In this document: in pieces, positions 26,385 through 35,057 of the stretch
How the letters are laid out: the number at the start of each line of letters is the position of its first letter
Position numbering within the stretch: the first letter of the stretch is position 1
Assembly (NCBI GenBank): GCA_038216465.1
Contig: JBBQQC010000013.1
Coordinates: 27,618-91,617, forward strand
Source of the DNA: JACCZX01 sp038216465
GTDB taxonomy: Bacteria; Pseudomonadota; Gammaproteobacteria; Burkholderiales; Burkholderiaceae_F
Direction: 5' to 3'
Length of the DNA: 64,000 nt
Translations under genes and position numbers: made by a program
Notes under the pieces: generated by a model
Databases searched by the model: none
Seen by the model: only the letters and a program-made list of their open reading frames with translations
Told to the model about the DNA's origin: nothing

Positions 26385-27482
26385 CTACTGTCCCGGATAT
26401 AGCGCGCCCAGGATCCTGCCGCCGCGCGCTCCGGTAACGCTCGGGACGTTTCCGATGCGTCGGTTGACGTGCAAATTGGCGAGCCAGGCGAAGGCGAGTG
26501 CTTCCACCTGATCGGGCTCGACCCCGAATGCCGAAGATGCGACAACGGGGCGCGGCGCGCATTCAGCCGCCAGCATCCGCAGCAACGTCGCATTGCAAGC
26601 TCCCCCACCACACACGACAACCTCCGCGGCCTGCGGAAACCATTTCTCTATCGCACGCCCGATCGCTACTGCGGTGAAGCGTGTCAAGGTTGCGAGCACG
26701 ACTGCGGGTGACAGTGAGTGATTTGTCAGGCTACGCTGCAGCCACGCCGGCGAAAAAAGCTCTCGGCCGCTGCTCTTGGGTGGCAGGGCCGCCAAGAACG
26801 GCTCGGTCAACAGCGTTTGTAGCAGCTGCTGATCAGGATTCGCTGCTGCCGCCAAGGCGCCGTCACGGTCGAACGGAACCGCAAAGTGTTGCTGTGACCA
26901 GTGGTCGAGCAGCAGGTTGCCCGGGCCGGTGTCGAAGCCGACTACCGGAGCGTCATCTCCCGCTGCCGGCAGGCCGGTCAGGTTGCTGATACCGCCGATG
27001 TTGACCACGGCGCGCGGCTGCGGTCCGCTGAAGGCGTCGATGTGGAAGATCGACGCTAGCGGCGCGCCCTGCCCACCGGCTGCAAGGTCGCGGCTGCGAA
27101 AGTCAGCTACAACATCGATGTGTGTCAACTCAGCAAGCAAGGCCGGCGCGTTCAATTGCATGCTCAAGCCCTGCTGTGGGCGGTGCCGCACCGTCTGTCC
27201 GTGTGCTCCGATCGCGCGCACCGACGCGCGCGATACACCCGCGCGGTTGAGCACCTGTTCGACGGTGCGTGCGTAGACGCGCGCTAGGTCATGCGCAACC
27301 ACGCCGCTGCGCTCCATTTCATCGGGTGCCGAAGAACAAAGCGCGATCAGCGCGTCGCGCAGATCGGCGGCAAAAGGTTGATACGCGTGTGCCAGCGATT
27401 TCGGAGGCGCACCGGTGCAATCGGCGAGGACGGCGTCGACGCCGTCCAGGCTCGTGCCCGACATTAATCCGATGAAGAGCAA
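26385..27482 (-). CDS. anmK: anhydro-N-acetylmuramic acid kinase
   Basis: A 365-residue kinase of usual length, opening with MLFIGLMSGTSLDGVDAVL. It has GAHGQTVRHRP, VVNIGGISNLTGLP and GFDTGPGNLLLD, all AnmK signatures. It cleaves and phosphorylates 1,6-anhydro-MurNAc to MurNAc-6-phosphate during peptidoglycan recycling in the cytoplasm. It lies 12 bp downstream of an M23 endopeptidase gene on the same strand, a common betaproteobacterial pairing of murein cutting and recycling. Confidence 0.95.
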   Translation of the reverse strand: MLFIGLMSGTSLDGVDAVLADCTGAPPKSLAHAYQPFAADLRDALIALCSSAPDEMERSGVVAHDLARVYARTVEQVLNRAGVSRASVRAIGAHGQTVRHRPQQGLSMQLNAPALLAELTHIDVVADFRSRDLAAGGQGAPLASIFHIDAFSGPQPRAVVNIGGISNLTGLPAAGDDAPVVGFDTGPGNLLLDHWSQQHFAVPFDRDGALAAAANPDQQLLQTLLTEPFLAALPPKSSGRELFSPAWLQRSLTNHSLSPAVVLATLTRFTAVAIGRAIEKWFPQAAEVVVCGGGACNATLLRMLAAECAPRPVVASSAFGVEPDQVEALAFAWLANLHVNRRIGNVPSVTGARGGRILGALYPGQ

Positions 27483-27494
27483 GCCGCTGCGCGC

Positions 27495-28913
27495 TTAGCG
27501 CGGACGATCCAGTGCAATGCTGACGCGCTCCAGCAGCGCCAGTTGTGCGCGCAAAGGGTCCGCGACCTGGGCAAAGCTCGCCAACTGGGCAGCAGCCAGC
27601 GGTTCGGCCATCGGCAACTCGGCGGTCAGCGGATTGACTTGCATATTGTGCATCTTGAGTTCGAAATGCAGATGCGGGCCAGTCGCCCAGCCCGTCATGC
27701 CGACCGTACCCACCGAATCGCCCTGGCCGATGCGTACCCCTTGTCGCAAGACAGGCGCGACCGATTGCAGGTGTGCGTACAACGTGGCGTGTTTGCCGTC
27801 GTGCTGGACCTCGACCACGTTGCCGTAGCCGCGCTGCCAGCCTGCAAACGTCACTACCCCTTCGGCGATTGATCGCACGTTGGTGCCTGCCGCTGCGGAA
27901 TAGTCGATGCCGCGGTGCGCGGCGTCGTAACCAAAGATCGGGTGCGTGCGGCTGCTGCTGAATCCCGAGCTGACGCGCGTGTACTCGAGCGGCGATCGCA
28001 AAAACGCCTGCTTCAGGCTGCGCCCGTCTGCCGCGTAGAAGCCACCGTGCTTGCTGCCGTTGCCGAACCAGTACGCTGAAAAGCGCTTGCTCCCGTTCTC
28101 CAGCTCCACCGCCAGTAAACGCCCCGCGCGCAGGTATTCGCCGGACGCGTACAGCGCTTCATAAACCAGGCGAAAACGATCGCCGCGGCGTAAATCGCGA
28201 TGAAAATCGATCTCGCTTTCGAGGGCATCGATCATCTGCTGCGCAACGGCGTCCGGCACTTCTGCTTCATCGGTGGCGCCGAACAACGAAACGCGCACTT
28301 CGCCGGCCTTCATTTCGATGCGGCGCTCGAGTGCCAGCTCGGATTCGACGATACGGAAGCCCGCTGCTGCATCGGTGCTTCGATCAAGTGTCACGATGTG
28401 GGTCGTGGCGAGTGCGCCGTCGATGTCCCCTGCGCCGTAGACCTTCAGCCAGTGCAATGCACCGTCCGATGTGATGCTGGCTTGGACGAAGCGGCCCGGC
28501 GCCAGCCGCACCAACGGCCGCGCCGTCGCATCGGTCTGCGCGAAGCGCAACGCAGATGCGTCGGTGATACCGAGTCTGCCAAACAAAGCCGCCAGCGTCT
28601 CGCCACGCTGAACGCGCGCTTCGCGCGCATGCAGATCCTCGTTCACAAGCAGACCGGCCAGCTGATCGGCGATAGAAGGCGTCGCCACACTTTCAATGAT
28701 CACCCGCGTCTGCGATTCGTCGAGCTCGAAAGCTTCCGGTGCGGCTGCAAGCGCCGCAATCGCGGCCGACAGTGGCAACAGTGAAAAAACCGCGGCTAGC
28801 TCGATGCGCTTACGCTTCACACGCTCGACCTGTTTCCACCGCCGCAGCGCCAGCCTCAAACCGAGCCGGGTGTCGCTTGCAAAAAGTGCAAGTCGTTTGG
28901 ATAGAATCGACAA
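27495..28913 (-). CDS. M23 (LytM-type) murein DD-endopeptidase, MepM-like
   Basis: About 472 residues: a cytoplasmic basic N-terminus, one signal-anchor span (around residues 38-58), a LysM/OapA-like region with VQRGETLAALFGRLG, and a C-terminal LytM domain. The zinc motifs HRGIDY, with the preceding SRTHPIFG, and GPHLHFEL are intact, so the enzyme should be active. It cuts peptide cross-links in the periplasm to allow wall growth. The start is uncertain: the longest frame uses TTG at 28913, while a GTG at 28820 would give a conventional signal anchor beginning KRKRIELAAV. It is upstream of anmK and divergent from tyrS. Confidence 0.9.
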   Translation of the reverse strand: MSILSKRLALFASDTRLGLRLALRRWKQVERVKRKRIELAAVFSLLPLSAAIAALAAAPEAFELDESQTRVIIESVATPSIADQLAGLLVNEDLHAREARVQRGETLAALFGRLGITDASALRFAQTDATARPLVRLAPGRFVQASITSDGALHWLKVYGAGDIDGALATTHIVTLDRSTDAAAGFRIVESELALERRIEMKAGEVRVSLFGATDEAEVPDAVAQQMIDALESEIDFHRDLRRGDRFRLVYEALYASGEYLRAGRLLAVELENGSKRFSAYWFGNGSKHGGFYAADGRSLKQAFLRSPLEYTRVSSGFSSSRTHPIFGYDAAHRGIDYSAAAGTNVRSIAEGVVTFAGWQRGYGNVVEVQHDGKHATLYAHLQSVAPVLRQGVRIGQGDSVGTVGMTGWATGPHLHFELKMHNMQVNPLTAELPMAEPLAAAQLASFAQVADPLRAQLALLERVSIALDRPR

Positions 28914-28944
28914 TGGTGCCTACCGAAAGAAAATTGGGTGAAAG

Positions 28945-28975
28945 AAAAAAGCGCACGCACCGGTGCGCTTTTTTT
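28945..28975. terminator. symmetric terminator-like hairpin in the M23/tyrS divergent spacer
   Basis: AAAAAAGCGCAC pairs with GTGCGCTTTTTT around GCACCG (12 bp), with T-runs on both strands. It sits between two genes that point away from each other, where a terminator is not needed for either gene end. It would therefore act in the leader of tyrS, of the M23 gene, or of both. Confidence 0.82.
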
Positions 28976-29033
28976 ATCGAGGGCGCGAGTATAGCCCGGC
29001 AAGTTAGGACCCCGCTGACGCGCCACCTTACGC

Positions 29034-30272
29034 ATGCAATCGCATAGCAAGATTTACACGGTCGGACCCGAGGTAGAGCGGGCGATGGCGCTGGTCAAGC
29101 GCGGTAGCGCCGAGCTGCTGGTCGAATCCGAGTTTGCGCAAAAGCTTGCGCGTGCTGAGGCGATGGGCCAGCCGCTGCGCTGCAAGCTAGGGCTGGACGC
29201 TACAGCGCCCGATCTGCATCTGGGCCATACGGTTGTGTTGAACAAGCTGCGGCAACTGCAGGATCTCGGGCACACGGTGATCTTTCTGATCGGCGACTTC
29301 ACCGCGCTAATCGGTGATCCGTCGGGCCGTAACACGACCCGGCCACCGTTGTCGCGCGAGCAGATCGAGCAGAACGCGAAGACGTACTTCGACCAGGCCG
29401 AGCTCGTGCTGAAGCGCGACAAGACCGAGATTCGCTACAACTCCGAATGGTCGGAGCCGCTCGGCGCCGCCGGCATGATCAAGCTCGCTGCGCACTACAC
29501 GCTCGCCAGGCTGCTCGAGCGCGACGACTTTGCGACGCGCTATCGCGACAACACGCCGATCGCGATGCACGAGCTTCTGTACCCGCTGATGCAGGGTTAC
29601 GACTCGGTCGCGCTCGAATCCGATATCGAGCTCGGCGGCACCGATCAGCGTTTTAACCTGCTGGTGGGCCGCGAGCTGCAGCGTCACTATGGTCAAGAGC
29701 CGCAGTGCATCCTGACGATGCCGCTGCTCGAAGGGCTCGATGGCGTTGAGAAGATGTCCAAGAGCAAGAACAACTACATCGGCATCACCGAGCCCGCGTT
29801 CGACATGTTTTCGAAAACAATGTCGATCTCCGACGAGCTGATGTGGCGCTGGTACGACCTGCTTTCGCTGCGCTCGAACGAGGAAATAGAAGGGCTCAAG
29901 CGCCAGGCGCACGAAGGCCGCAACCCGCGCGATGTGAAGGTATTGCTGGCAAAGGAAATTGTTGCGCGATTCCACTCGGAGCAGGCGGCCGAAATGGCAG
30001 CCTTCGAGTTCCGGGCGCGGTTTCAAGCGGGCGCAATGCCGAACGACATCCCCGAAGTCAATGTAGCGGGCGGCGAAACTGGAATAGCCATCGCAATGCT
30101 ACTGAAGCAAGCTGGACTCGCTTCTTCGACAAGCGAAGCGGTTCGCGGCATCGAACAGGGCGGCGTCAGGATCGACGGCGAGAAAGTCAGCGACCGTGCG
30201 CTGGTGGTAAAGCCCGGAACTTATGTTGTGCAGATCGGCAAACGGAAGTGGGCCCGGGTCACGGTGCGGTAG
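29034..30272 (+). CDS. tyrS: tyrosyl-tRNA synthetase
   Basis: A 412-residue class I synthetase. HIGH-type motif LHLGH is at residues 61-65, KMSKS at 240-244 and a C-terminal S4 RNA-binding domain (around 345-410) ends the protein. It charges tRNA-Tyr. The ATG at 29034 is used; an internal ATG at codon 18 would remove poorly conserved residues. A terminator-like hairpin lies 60-90 bp upstream. The gene ends 17 bp from the convergent desaturase gene. Confidence 0.97.
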   Translation: MQSHSKIYTVGPEVERAMALVKRGSAELLVESEFAQKLARAEAMGQPLRCKLGLDATAPDLHLGHTVVLNKLRQLQDLGHTVIFLIGDFTALIGDPSGRNTTRPPLSREQIEQNAKTYFDQAELVLKRDKTEIRYNSEWSEPLGAAGMIKLAAHYTLARLLERDDFATRYRDNTPIAMHELLYPLMQGYDSVALESDIELGGTDQRFNLLVGRELQRHYGQEPQCILTMPLLEGLDGVEKMSKSKNNYIGITEPAFDMFSKTMSISDELMWRWYDLLSLRSNEEIEGLKRQAHEGRNPRDVKVLLAKEIVARFHSEQAAEMAAFEFRARFQAGAMPNDIPEVNVAGGETGIAIAMLLKQAGLASSTSEAVRGIEQGGVRIDGEKVSDRALVVKPGTYVVQIGKRKWARVTVR

Positions 30273-30289
30273 TGGCTGTGCCGCCAAAT

Positions 30290-31324
30290 CTACGAAGTAC
30301 GCGCGGCGAACACGCGCCGGAATGTTTCCCGCAGCGGCCTTACTTCGGCCTTCTCAAGAATCCCGCGTTGTGCAAGCTCCGCGTGCAGCTGCGGCAATCG
30401 GTAGTGCGGAACGGCCGGAAATAAATGATGCTCGACGTGGTAGTTGACGTGGTGCGGAAACATGACGAAGCGTGCGAGCGGACCGACCAGATTAGTGCGC
30501 GCGGCCGTTAGCGGGGTGGAAAGGTCGGTCACCGCACCGTGCTCGCAGATCGCGCGCAGCCGCAGGATTGGTTGAATCACGGTCGCGAGCGGCAGCGTCC
30601 ACAGCACTAGAAACTTCACCAGCGCGATCGGGCCGCCGATCGCCAGCGCAACGATCGGCGCAGCAACGTGGAACGCCACCACCCCCCAGCGGTCGCGGCG
30701 TGCAGCGGTACGCAGTGCGGCAGACGTGTCGTCGAGCGGTCGCTGCGCCTGTTGCGTATCCGCGTTGATCGCCGGATTGCCGAAAAAATAGGCGTACGTC
30801 TTGAACGCGGTCAGACCACACATGTCCTTGGCCAGCTTCTTCACCAGATAGGCCTTGCCGCGCGGGTAGCCGCCATGCAGCGCGATGTCCGGATCGACCT
30901 CGCCGTACAGATTGTTGTGGTGCAGCCGGTGGATCACGCGATAGCTCATCATCGACACGCCGCCGATGGTCCCAACGAAACGGCCGATAGCGTCATTCAG
31001 CCATCGCGTCTGATACAGGCGGTAATGCGCCGAGTCGTGCGCCAGCACGAACAAAGCATGCTGCTGCATCCCGATCAACAAAACCGCCGGCACCACGATC
31101 CACCCAGTGAAATGGGTCCAAGCGATGCCGAGCACGACGCCGATCGCCACCAGCGTCGTTGCTACGGCCAGAGTGGAACGCCACGGCGAGAGCCGGGTCA
31201 GCTCGGCCAGCGTGTCGGCCGGCAGCAGCCTGCGCACCTGGGCCGCGTGGGCGGGCGCTGCCGCGGTACCACGCAAATCATCCCGAAACTCTTCGCCGCG
31301 CGCCGTGGACGCTTCAATTGTCAT
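30290..31324 (-). CDS. membrane fatty acid desaturase family protein
   Basis: A 344-residue integral membrane protein with all three histidine boxes for the di-iron centre: HDSAH at 96-100, HRLHH at 132-136 and HVEHH at 296-300. Hydrophobic pairs lie around 50-90 and 215-255. It would introduce a double bond, or a hydroxyl, into a lipid acyl chain at the inner membrane. Box spacing fits acyl-lipid desaturases of the DesA/FADS-like group, but the substrate and regiospecificity are unknown. It is monocistronic and divergent from the PEBP gene. Confidence 0.9.
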   Translation of the reverse strand: MTIEASTARGEEFRDDLRGTAAAPAHAAQVRRLLPADTLAELTRLSPWRSTLAVATTLVAIGVVLGIAWTHFTGWIVVPAVLLIGMQQHALFVLAHDSAHYRLYQTRWLNDAIGRFVGTIGGVSMMSYRVIHRLHHNNLYGEVDPDIALHGGYPRGKAYLVKKLAKDMCGLTAFKTYAYFFGNPAINADTQQAQRPLDDTSAALRTAARRDRWGVVAFHVAAPIVALAIGGPIALVKFLVLWTLPLATVIQPILRLRAICEHGAVTDLSTPLTAARTNLVGPLARFVMFPHHVNYHVEHHLFPAVPHYRLPQLHAELAQRGILEKAEVRPLRETFRRVFAARTS

Positions 31325-31389
31325 ACGGCCCAGATTCGTCCGTCGCTATGATGACCACCAATATAAGCTTCGGCGCGCGCAAAGTACCG

Positions 31390-32016
31390 ATGAAACTGGT
31401 CAGCACATCCTTCGAAGACGGTAAGCCTATTCCGGCCGAGTTCGCGTTCTGCAAAACGGACCCTTCCAAGCACGCCACTTTGTCGTCGAACCAGAATCCG
31501 CACTTCGCGTGGGACGACGTTCCGGAGGCGACGCAGTCGTTTGCGCTGCTCTGTCACGACGTTGACGTCCCCAGCAAGCCCGACGACCAGTTCAAGGAAG
31601 ATCGCGAAATACCGTCGTCGTTGCCGCGCGTCGATTTTTTTCACTGGGTGTTGATCGATATTCCGCCGACGCAGCGCCAGATCGAGGTCGGAAGTTATTC
31701 CAAAGACGTAAAGCCGCGCGGCAAGAATGGTCCGGCGGCGCCGAACAACACGCGGCAGGGCGTGAACGGATACACCGACTGGTTTGCCAATGATCACGAC
31801 ATGAACGGCGATTACTTCGGTTACGACGGTCCATGTCCGCCGTGGAACGATTCAATCGTGCATCGCTATCTGTTCACTTTGTACGCGCTCGATGTCGATC
31901 GTGTGCCGCTGGAGGGCAAGTTCAGTGGCCCTGACGTGCTGAAGGCGATCGAAGGACACGTGCTCGCGAAGGCGCAACTCACCGGCACCTACACACTTAA
32001 TCCGCGTCTGGCGTGA
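31390..32016 (+). CDS. YbhB/YbcL family (PEBP-like) protein
   Basis: A 208-residue phosphatidylethanolamine-binding-protein-like protein from MKLVSTSFEDGKPIP at 31390; an ATG pair 14 codons upstream is possible but the family begins here. Ligand-pocket segments are CHDVDVPSKPDD, DFFHWVLIDIP and YDGPCPPWNDS with YLFTLYALD. There is no signal peptide, so it is cytoplasmic like YbhB. Its biochemical role is not established in bacteria. It is 7 bp upstream of the phosphatase gene. Confidence 0.9.
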   Translation: MKLVSTSFEDGKPIPAEFAFCKTDPSKHATLSSNQNPHFAWDDVPEATQSFALLCHDVDVPSKPDDQFKEDREIPSSLPRVDFFHWVLIDIPPTQRQIEVGSYSKDVKPRGKNGPAAPNNTRQGVNGYTDWFANDHDMNGDYFGYDGPCPPWNDSIVHRYLFTLYALDVDRVPLEGKFSGPDVLKAIEGHVLAKAQLTGTYTLNPRLA

Positions 32017-32023
32017 CGAACGC

Positions 32024-32662
32024 ATGCAGACCAGGTTATTGCTGATCCGGCACGGCGAAACCGCGTGGAACGCCGAGCACCGAATCCAGGGCCAGCTGGA
32101 TATTCCGTTGTCGCCACGCGGTATCTGGCAGGCGGCTCGCTTGGCCGAATGCCTGAACGACGAGCCGATCGATGCGATGTACTCGAGTGCGCAGTCCCGC
32201 GCGTGGCTGACCGCGGCGCCGCTAGCGGCGCGTCATGGACTCGACATCGTTGCGGAGCCCAGGTTGCGCGAGCGCTCGTTCGGAATTTTCGAGGGACTTA
32301 CCTTGGATGAGATTGCCGAGCGATACCCGGCCGAGTTCAGAAAGTGGCGCGAACGCGATCTCGCATGGCGTCCGGAAGGCGGCGAGACCGGGCAGCAGCT
32401 AATTGATCGAGTGATGGCGGCGATCGCGGACATCGACGTACGCCATAGGGGGGAGACGGTCGCCTTGGTGTCGCACGGCGGCGTGCTCGACGTCGTCTAT
32501 CGTGCAGCACGGGGGCTCGAATGGCATGCGCCGCGCGAGCATCAGATGCTGAATGCGGCGGTCAATCGGCTTTCGACGTCGGCGGTGCCGCTGGCGCTTT
32601 CAATCGAACATTGGGGCGACATCGCGCATCTGAGCGAATCGCGCGATGAGCTGCCGGTGTAG
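32024..32662 (+). CDS. histidine phosphatase family protein
   Basis: A 212-residue phosphoglycerate-mutase-fold phosphatase. The catalytic LIRHGETAWN places His at residue 10, with RLRERSFGIFEGLT as the second motif and SHGGVLDVV carrying the second histidine. It resembles GpmB/CobC-type broad phosphatases rather than a glycolytic mutase. It lies between the PEBP gene and glyA with short gaps, suggesting cotranscription. The physiological substrate is not visible. Confidence 0.9.
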   Translation: MQTRLLLIRHGETAWNAEHRIQGQLDIPLSPRGIWQAARLAECLNDEPIDAMYSSAQSRAWLTAAPLAARHGLDIVAEPRLRERSFGIFEGLTLDEIAERYPAEFRKWRERDLAWRPEGGETGQQLIDRVMAAIADIDVRHRGETVALVSHGGVLDVVYRAARGLEWHAPREHQMLNAAVNRLSTSAVPLALSIEHWGDIAHLSESRDELPV

Positions 32663-32681
32663 TCAAAGGCGCGAGGACATC

Positions 32682-33941
32682 ATGTTCGACCGAAGCACCA
32701 ACACCGTACAGCAAGTCGATCCCGACATCTGGTCCGCGATCCAGAACGAACACCGCCGGCAAGAACAGCACATCGAGCTGATTGCGTCGGAGAACTACGC
32801 GAGTCCGGCGGTGCTGGCGGCGCAGGGAAGCCAGTTGACCAACAAGTACGCGGAGGGTTATCCGGGCAAGCGTTACTACGGCGGTTGCGAGTATGTCGAT
32901 GTTGCAGAAACACTGGCGATCAATCGCCTGAAGCAACTATTTGCCGTGCCGGGAGTTGAGATGGCAGCCAATGTGCAGCCGCACTCGGGCGCGCAGGCGA
33001 ACGAGGCGGTCTTTCTCGCGCTGCTGACCCCGGGCGACACGATCATGGGGATGAGCCTCGCCGAGGGCGGTCATCTGACGCACGGCATGGCGCTGAACAT
33101 CAGCGGCAAGTGGTTCAAGGTCGTTAGCTACGGATTGAATGAGCGCGAGGAGATCGATTACGACGCGTTGCGCACTCTGGCGCAGCAGCACAGGCCCAAG
33201 CTGATTATCGCCGGCGCTTCGGCGTATTCGCTGCGGATCGATTTCGAACGGTTCGCAAGTGTGGCGCGTGCAGTCGGCGCTTATCTGATGGTCGACATGG
33301 CGCATTACGCCGGCCTGATCGCTACCGGCGAGTACCCGAGCCCGATCCCGCACGCCGACGTGGTCACATCGACGACGCACAAGACGTTGCGCGGGCCGCG
33401 CGGCGGTTTGATTCTGATGAAGCCGGAACTGGAAAAGGCGATCAACTCGGCCGTATTCCCCGGCCTGCAGGGCGGCCCGCTGATGCACGTGATCGCTGCC
33501 AAGGCGGTAGCGTTCAAGGAAGCGTTGTCGCCCGAGTTCAAGGCGTATCAGAAACAGGTGATGACGAATGCGCGCGCGATGGCCGAAGCGCTTGTCAAGC
33601 GCGGTCTGCGCATCGTGTCGGGCCGCACAGAGAGCCACTTGATGCTGGTCGATCTGCGGGCAAAGAACATCACGGGCAAGGATGCCGAGGCGCTGCTCGG
33701 CGAGGTGCACATCACGATTAACAAGAACGCGATTCCGAAGGATCCGCAAAAGCCGATGGTGACCAGTGGCATCCGTCTCGGATCACCCGCGATTACCACG
33801 CGAGGTTTTGGTCGGGCGGAGGCCGAGAAAACCGCGCATTTGATTGCCGACATTCTCGACAAGCCGCGCGATGCGGCGACAGCCGAGCGCGTCAAGCGCG
33901 AGGTTGCTGACCTCACGCAGCGGTTTCCTGTCTACGGGTAG
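32682..33941 (+). CDS. glyA: serine hydroxymethyltransferase
   Basis: A 419-residue PLP enzyme starting at MFDRSTNTVQQ, 5 bases after GAGGA. Landmarks are ELIASENYASPAVL, GGCEYVDVAE, the PLP lysine in STTHKTLRGPRGG and TSGIRLGSPA near the end. It converts serine and tetrahydrofolate to glycine and methylene-THF. The nrdR GTG start follows 3 bp after its stop, so both are cotranscribed, as in many proteobacteria. Confidence 0.97.
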   Translation: MFDRSTNTVQQVDPDIWSAIQNEHRRQEQHIELIASENYASPAVLAAQGSQLTNKYAEGYPGKRYYGGCEYVDVAETLAINRLKQLFAVPGVEMAANVQPHSGAQANEAVFLALLTPGDTIMGMSLAEGGHLTHGMALNISGKWFKVVSYGLNEREEIDYDALRTLAQQHRPKLIIAGASAYSLRIDFERFASVARAVGAYLMVDMAHYAGLIATGEYPSPIPHADVVTSTTHKTLRGPRGGLILMKPELEKAINSAVFPGLQGGPLMHVIAAKAVAFKEALSPEFKAYQKQVMTNARAMAEALVKRGLRIVSGRTESHLMLVDLRAKNITGKDAEALLGEVHITINKNAIPKDPQKPMVTSGIRLGSPAITTRGFGRAEAEKTAHLIADILDKPRDAATAERVKREVADLTQRFPVYG

Positions 33942-33944
33942 CCG

Positions 33945-34424
33945 GTGAAGTGCCCGTTTTGCCAACACGCCGATACGCAGGTGATCGACTCGCGCGCTTC
34001 GGACGAGGGCGCGACAATTCGGCGGCGGCGCAAGTGCCTGGCGTGCGAAAAACGCTTCACGACCTACGAGCGGGTGGAGCTTGCGATGCCCACCATCATC
34101 AAACGTGGCGGTGGGCGTGCGGACTACGACCGCGACAAACTGCGCGCTTCGATGCTGTTGTCGATGCGCAAGCGGCCGGTGCCGCGCGAGGCCGTCGACG
34201 AGGCGATCGCGCGTATCGAGGACAAGCTGCTTTCTTCGGCGCAGCGCGAGCTGAAAAGCGAGAAGATCGGCGAGCTCGTGATGCGCGAGTTGAAGCGGCT
34301 CGACAAGGTCGCTTATATCCGCTTCGCTTCGGTGTACCGGAGTTTCGAGGACGTGGATGAATTCGCAGAGGTCGTGCGCGAGGTGCGGCCGGTCAGGTCG
34401 GCAAAACGCGCCAAGCGACGGTAA
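33945..34424 (+). CDS. nrdR: transcriptional repressor NrdR
   Basis: A 159-residue repressor with a GTG start at 33945. The N-terminal zinc ribbon has C3/C6 and C31/C34 with the IRRRRKCLACEKRF signature. The ATP-cone covers residues 49-139 (PTIIKRGGGRADYDRDKL). It senses ATP/dATP and represses ribonucleotide reductase genes. Its linkage to glyA and to the rib-nusB cluster downstream (here split by hsp20) is the common proteobacterial order. Confidence 0.97.
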   Translation: MKCPFCQHADTQVIDSRASDEGATIRRRRKCLACEKRFTTYERVELAMPTIIKRGGGRADYDRDKLRASMLLSMRKRPVPREAVDEAIARIEDKLLSSAQRELKSEKIGELVMRELKRLDKVAYIRFASVYRSFEDVDEFAEVVREVRPVRSAKRAKRR

Positions 34425-34431
34425 TACGGGC

Positions 34432-34459
34432 CTTGAAACCGGTTCGCGGATCCCTAGAT
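34432..34459 (+). promoter_or_regulatory. candidate sigma32 heat-shock promoter for hsp20
   Basis: CTTGAA at 34432, a 14 bp spacer and CCCTAGAT at 34452 match the sigma32 pattern (CTTGAA, 13-15 bp, CCCCATnT) closely. It lies 8 bp past the nrdR stop and 48 bp before the hsp20 ATG. Confidence 0.6.
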
Positions 34460-34506
34460 GGGGACTATCGGGCGCCAATGGGGCCCAACCCAGTCTAGGA
34501 GGACTT

Positions 34507-34965
34507 ATGTACCAAATTTCCACCCGCCGTGGCGACTCGTTCAACTCCTTAGTCGACGAGCTGTTCAGCGATTTTTTCCACAGTGCCAATGTTCCGGCGA
34601 CGCGTCCTTCGAACGCTCAAGCCATATCGCGCGCGCGGATGGACGTACTCGACAAAGGCGGCAACTTCGAAATCAAGGTCGATCTGCCCGGTATCCGTAA
34701 GGACGACATTCATGCGGGTATCGAAGGCGCGCGCGTGTCGATCAACGCCGAGTCAAAAGATGCGACCGAAGCCAAGGACGCCAATGGCGCTAACGGAGAC
34801 AAAGTGCTGTACAGCGAGCGTTATTCAACGAGCTACGCACGTAGCTTCGAGCTCCCTGCCGAAGTGACCGAAGAAGGCGCCGACGCCCGCTTCGAGGACG
34901 GTGTACTGACGCTGTCCCTTCCGAAGCGCGCACCGACAGTCAGCAAACGCCTCGCCGTCAAATAA
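34507..34965 (+). CDS. Hsp20/alpha-crystallin family small heat-shock protein
   Basis: A 152-residue chaperone starting at MYQISTRRGDSFNS after a near-perfect AGGAGG. The alpha-crystallin domain (about residues 40-140) has DVLDKGGNFEIKVDLPGIRKDD in two adjacent strands and FEDGVLTLSLPKRAP near the end. It holds unfolding proteins without ATP. It has its own sigma32-like promoter and its own terminator, so it appears to be a heat-shock gene inserted between nrdR and ribD. Confidence 0.95.
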   Translation: MYQISTRRGDSFNSLVDELFSDFFHSANVPATRPSNAQAISRARMDVLDKGGNFEIKVDLPGIRKDDIHAGIEGARVSINAESKDATEAKDANGANGDKVLYSERYSTSYARSFELPAEVTEEGADARFEDGVLTLSLPKRAPTVSKRLAVK

Positions 34966-34986
34966 CAGCAATGATTTAGGTTACTG

Positions 34987-35017
34987 CCCGGGCCGCTCTG
35001 CGGCCCGGGTTTCGTTC
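34987..35017 (+). terminator. terminator after hsp20
   Basis: CCCGGGCCGC pairs with GCGGCCCGGG around TCT (10 bp, all GC), followed by TTTCGTTCGT. It separates hsp20 from ribD. Confidence 0.85.
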
Positions 35018-35057
35018 GTGCCCGGTGCACGCCTCGCTGCGTACACTTTGCAAAACA

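Noticed and set aside
25480..26562. A 360-codon minus-strand frame over bactofilin and erpA
   Set aside because: It crosses two clear plus-strand genes and a terminator, and has shadow-like composition.
28913..29047. A 44-codon plus-strand frame ahead of tyrS as an attenuation leader peptide
   Set aside because: It contains no tyrosine codons and overlaps the tyrS start, so tyrosine-dependent ribosome stalling is not supported.
34966..35057. An FMN riboswitch ahead of ribD
   Set aside because: The 92 bp spacer is largely the hsp20 terminator hairpin, and no conserved FMN-aptamer segments were seen.
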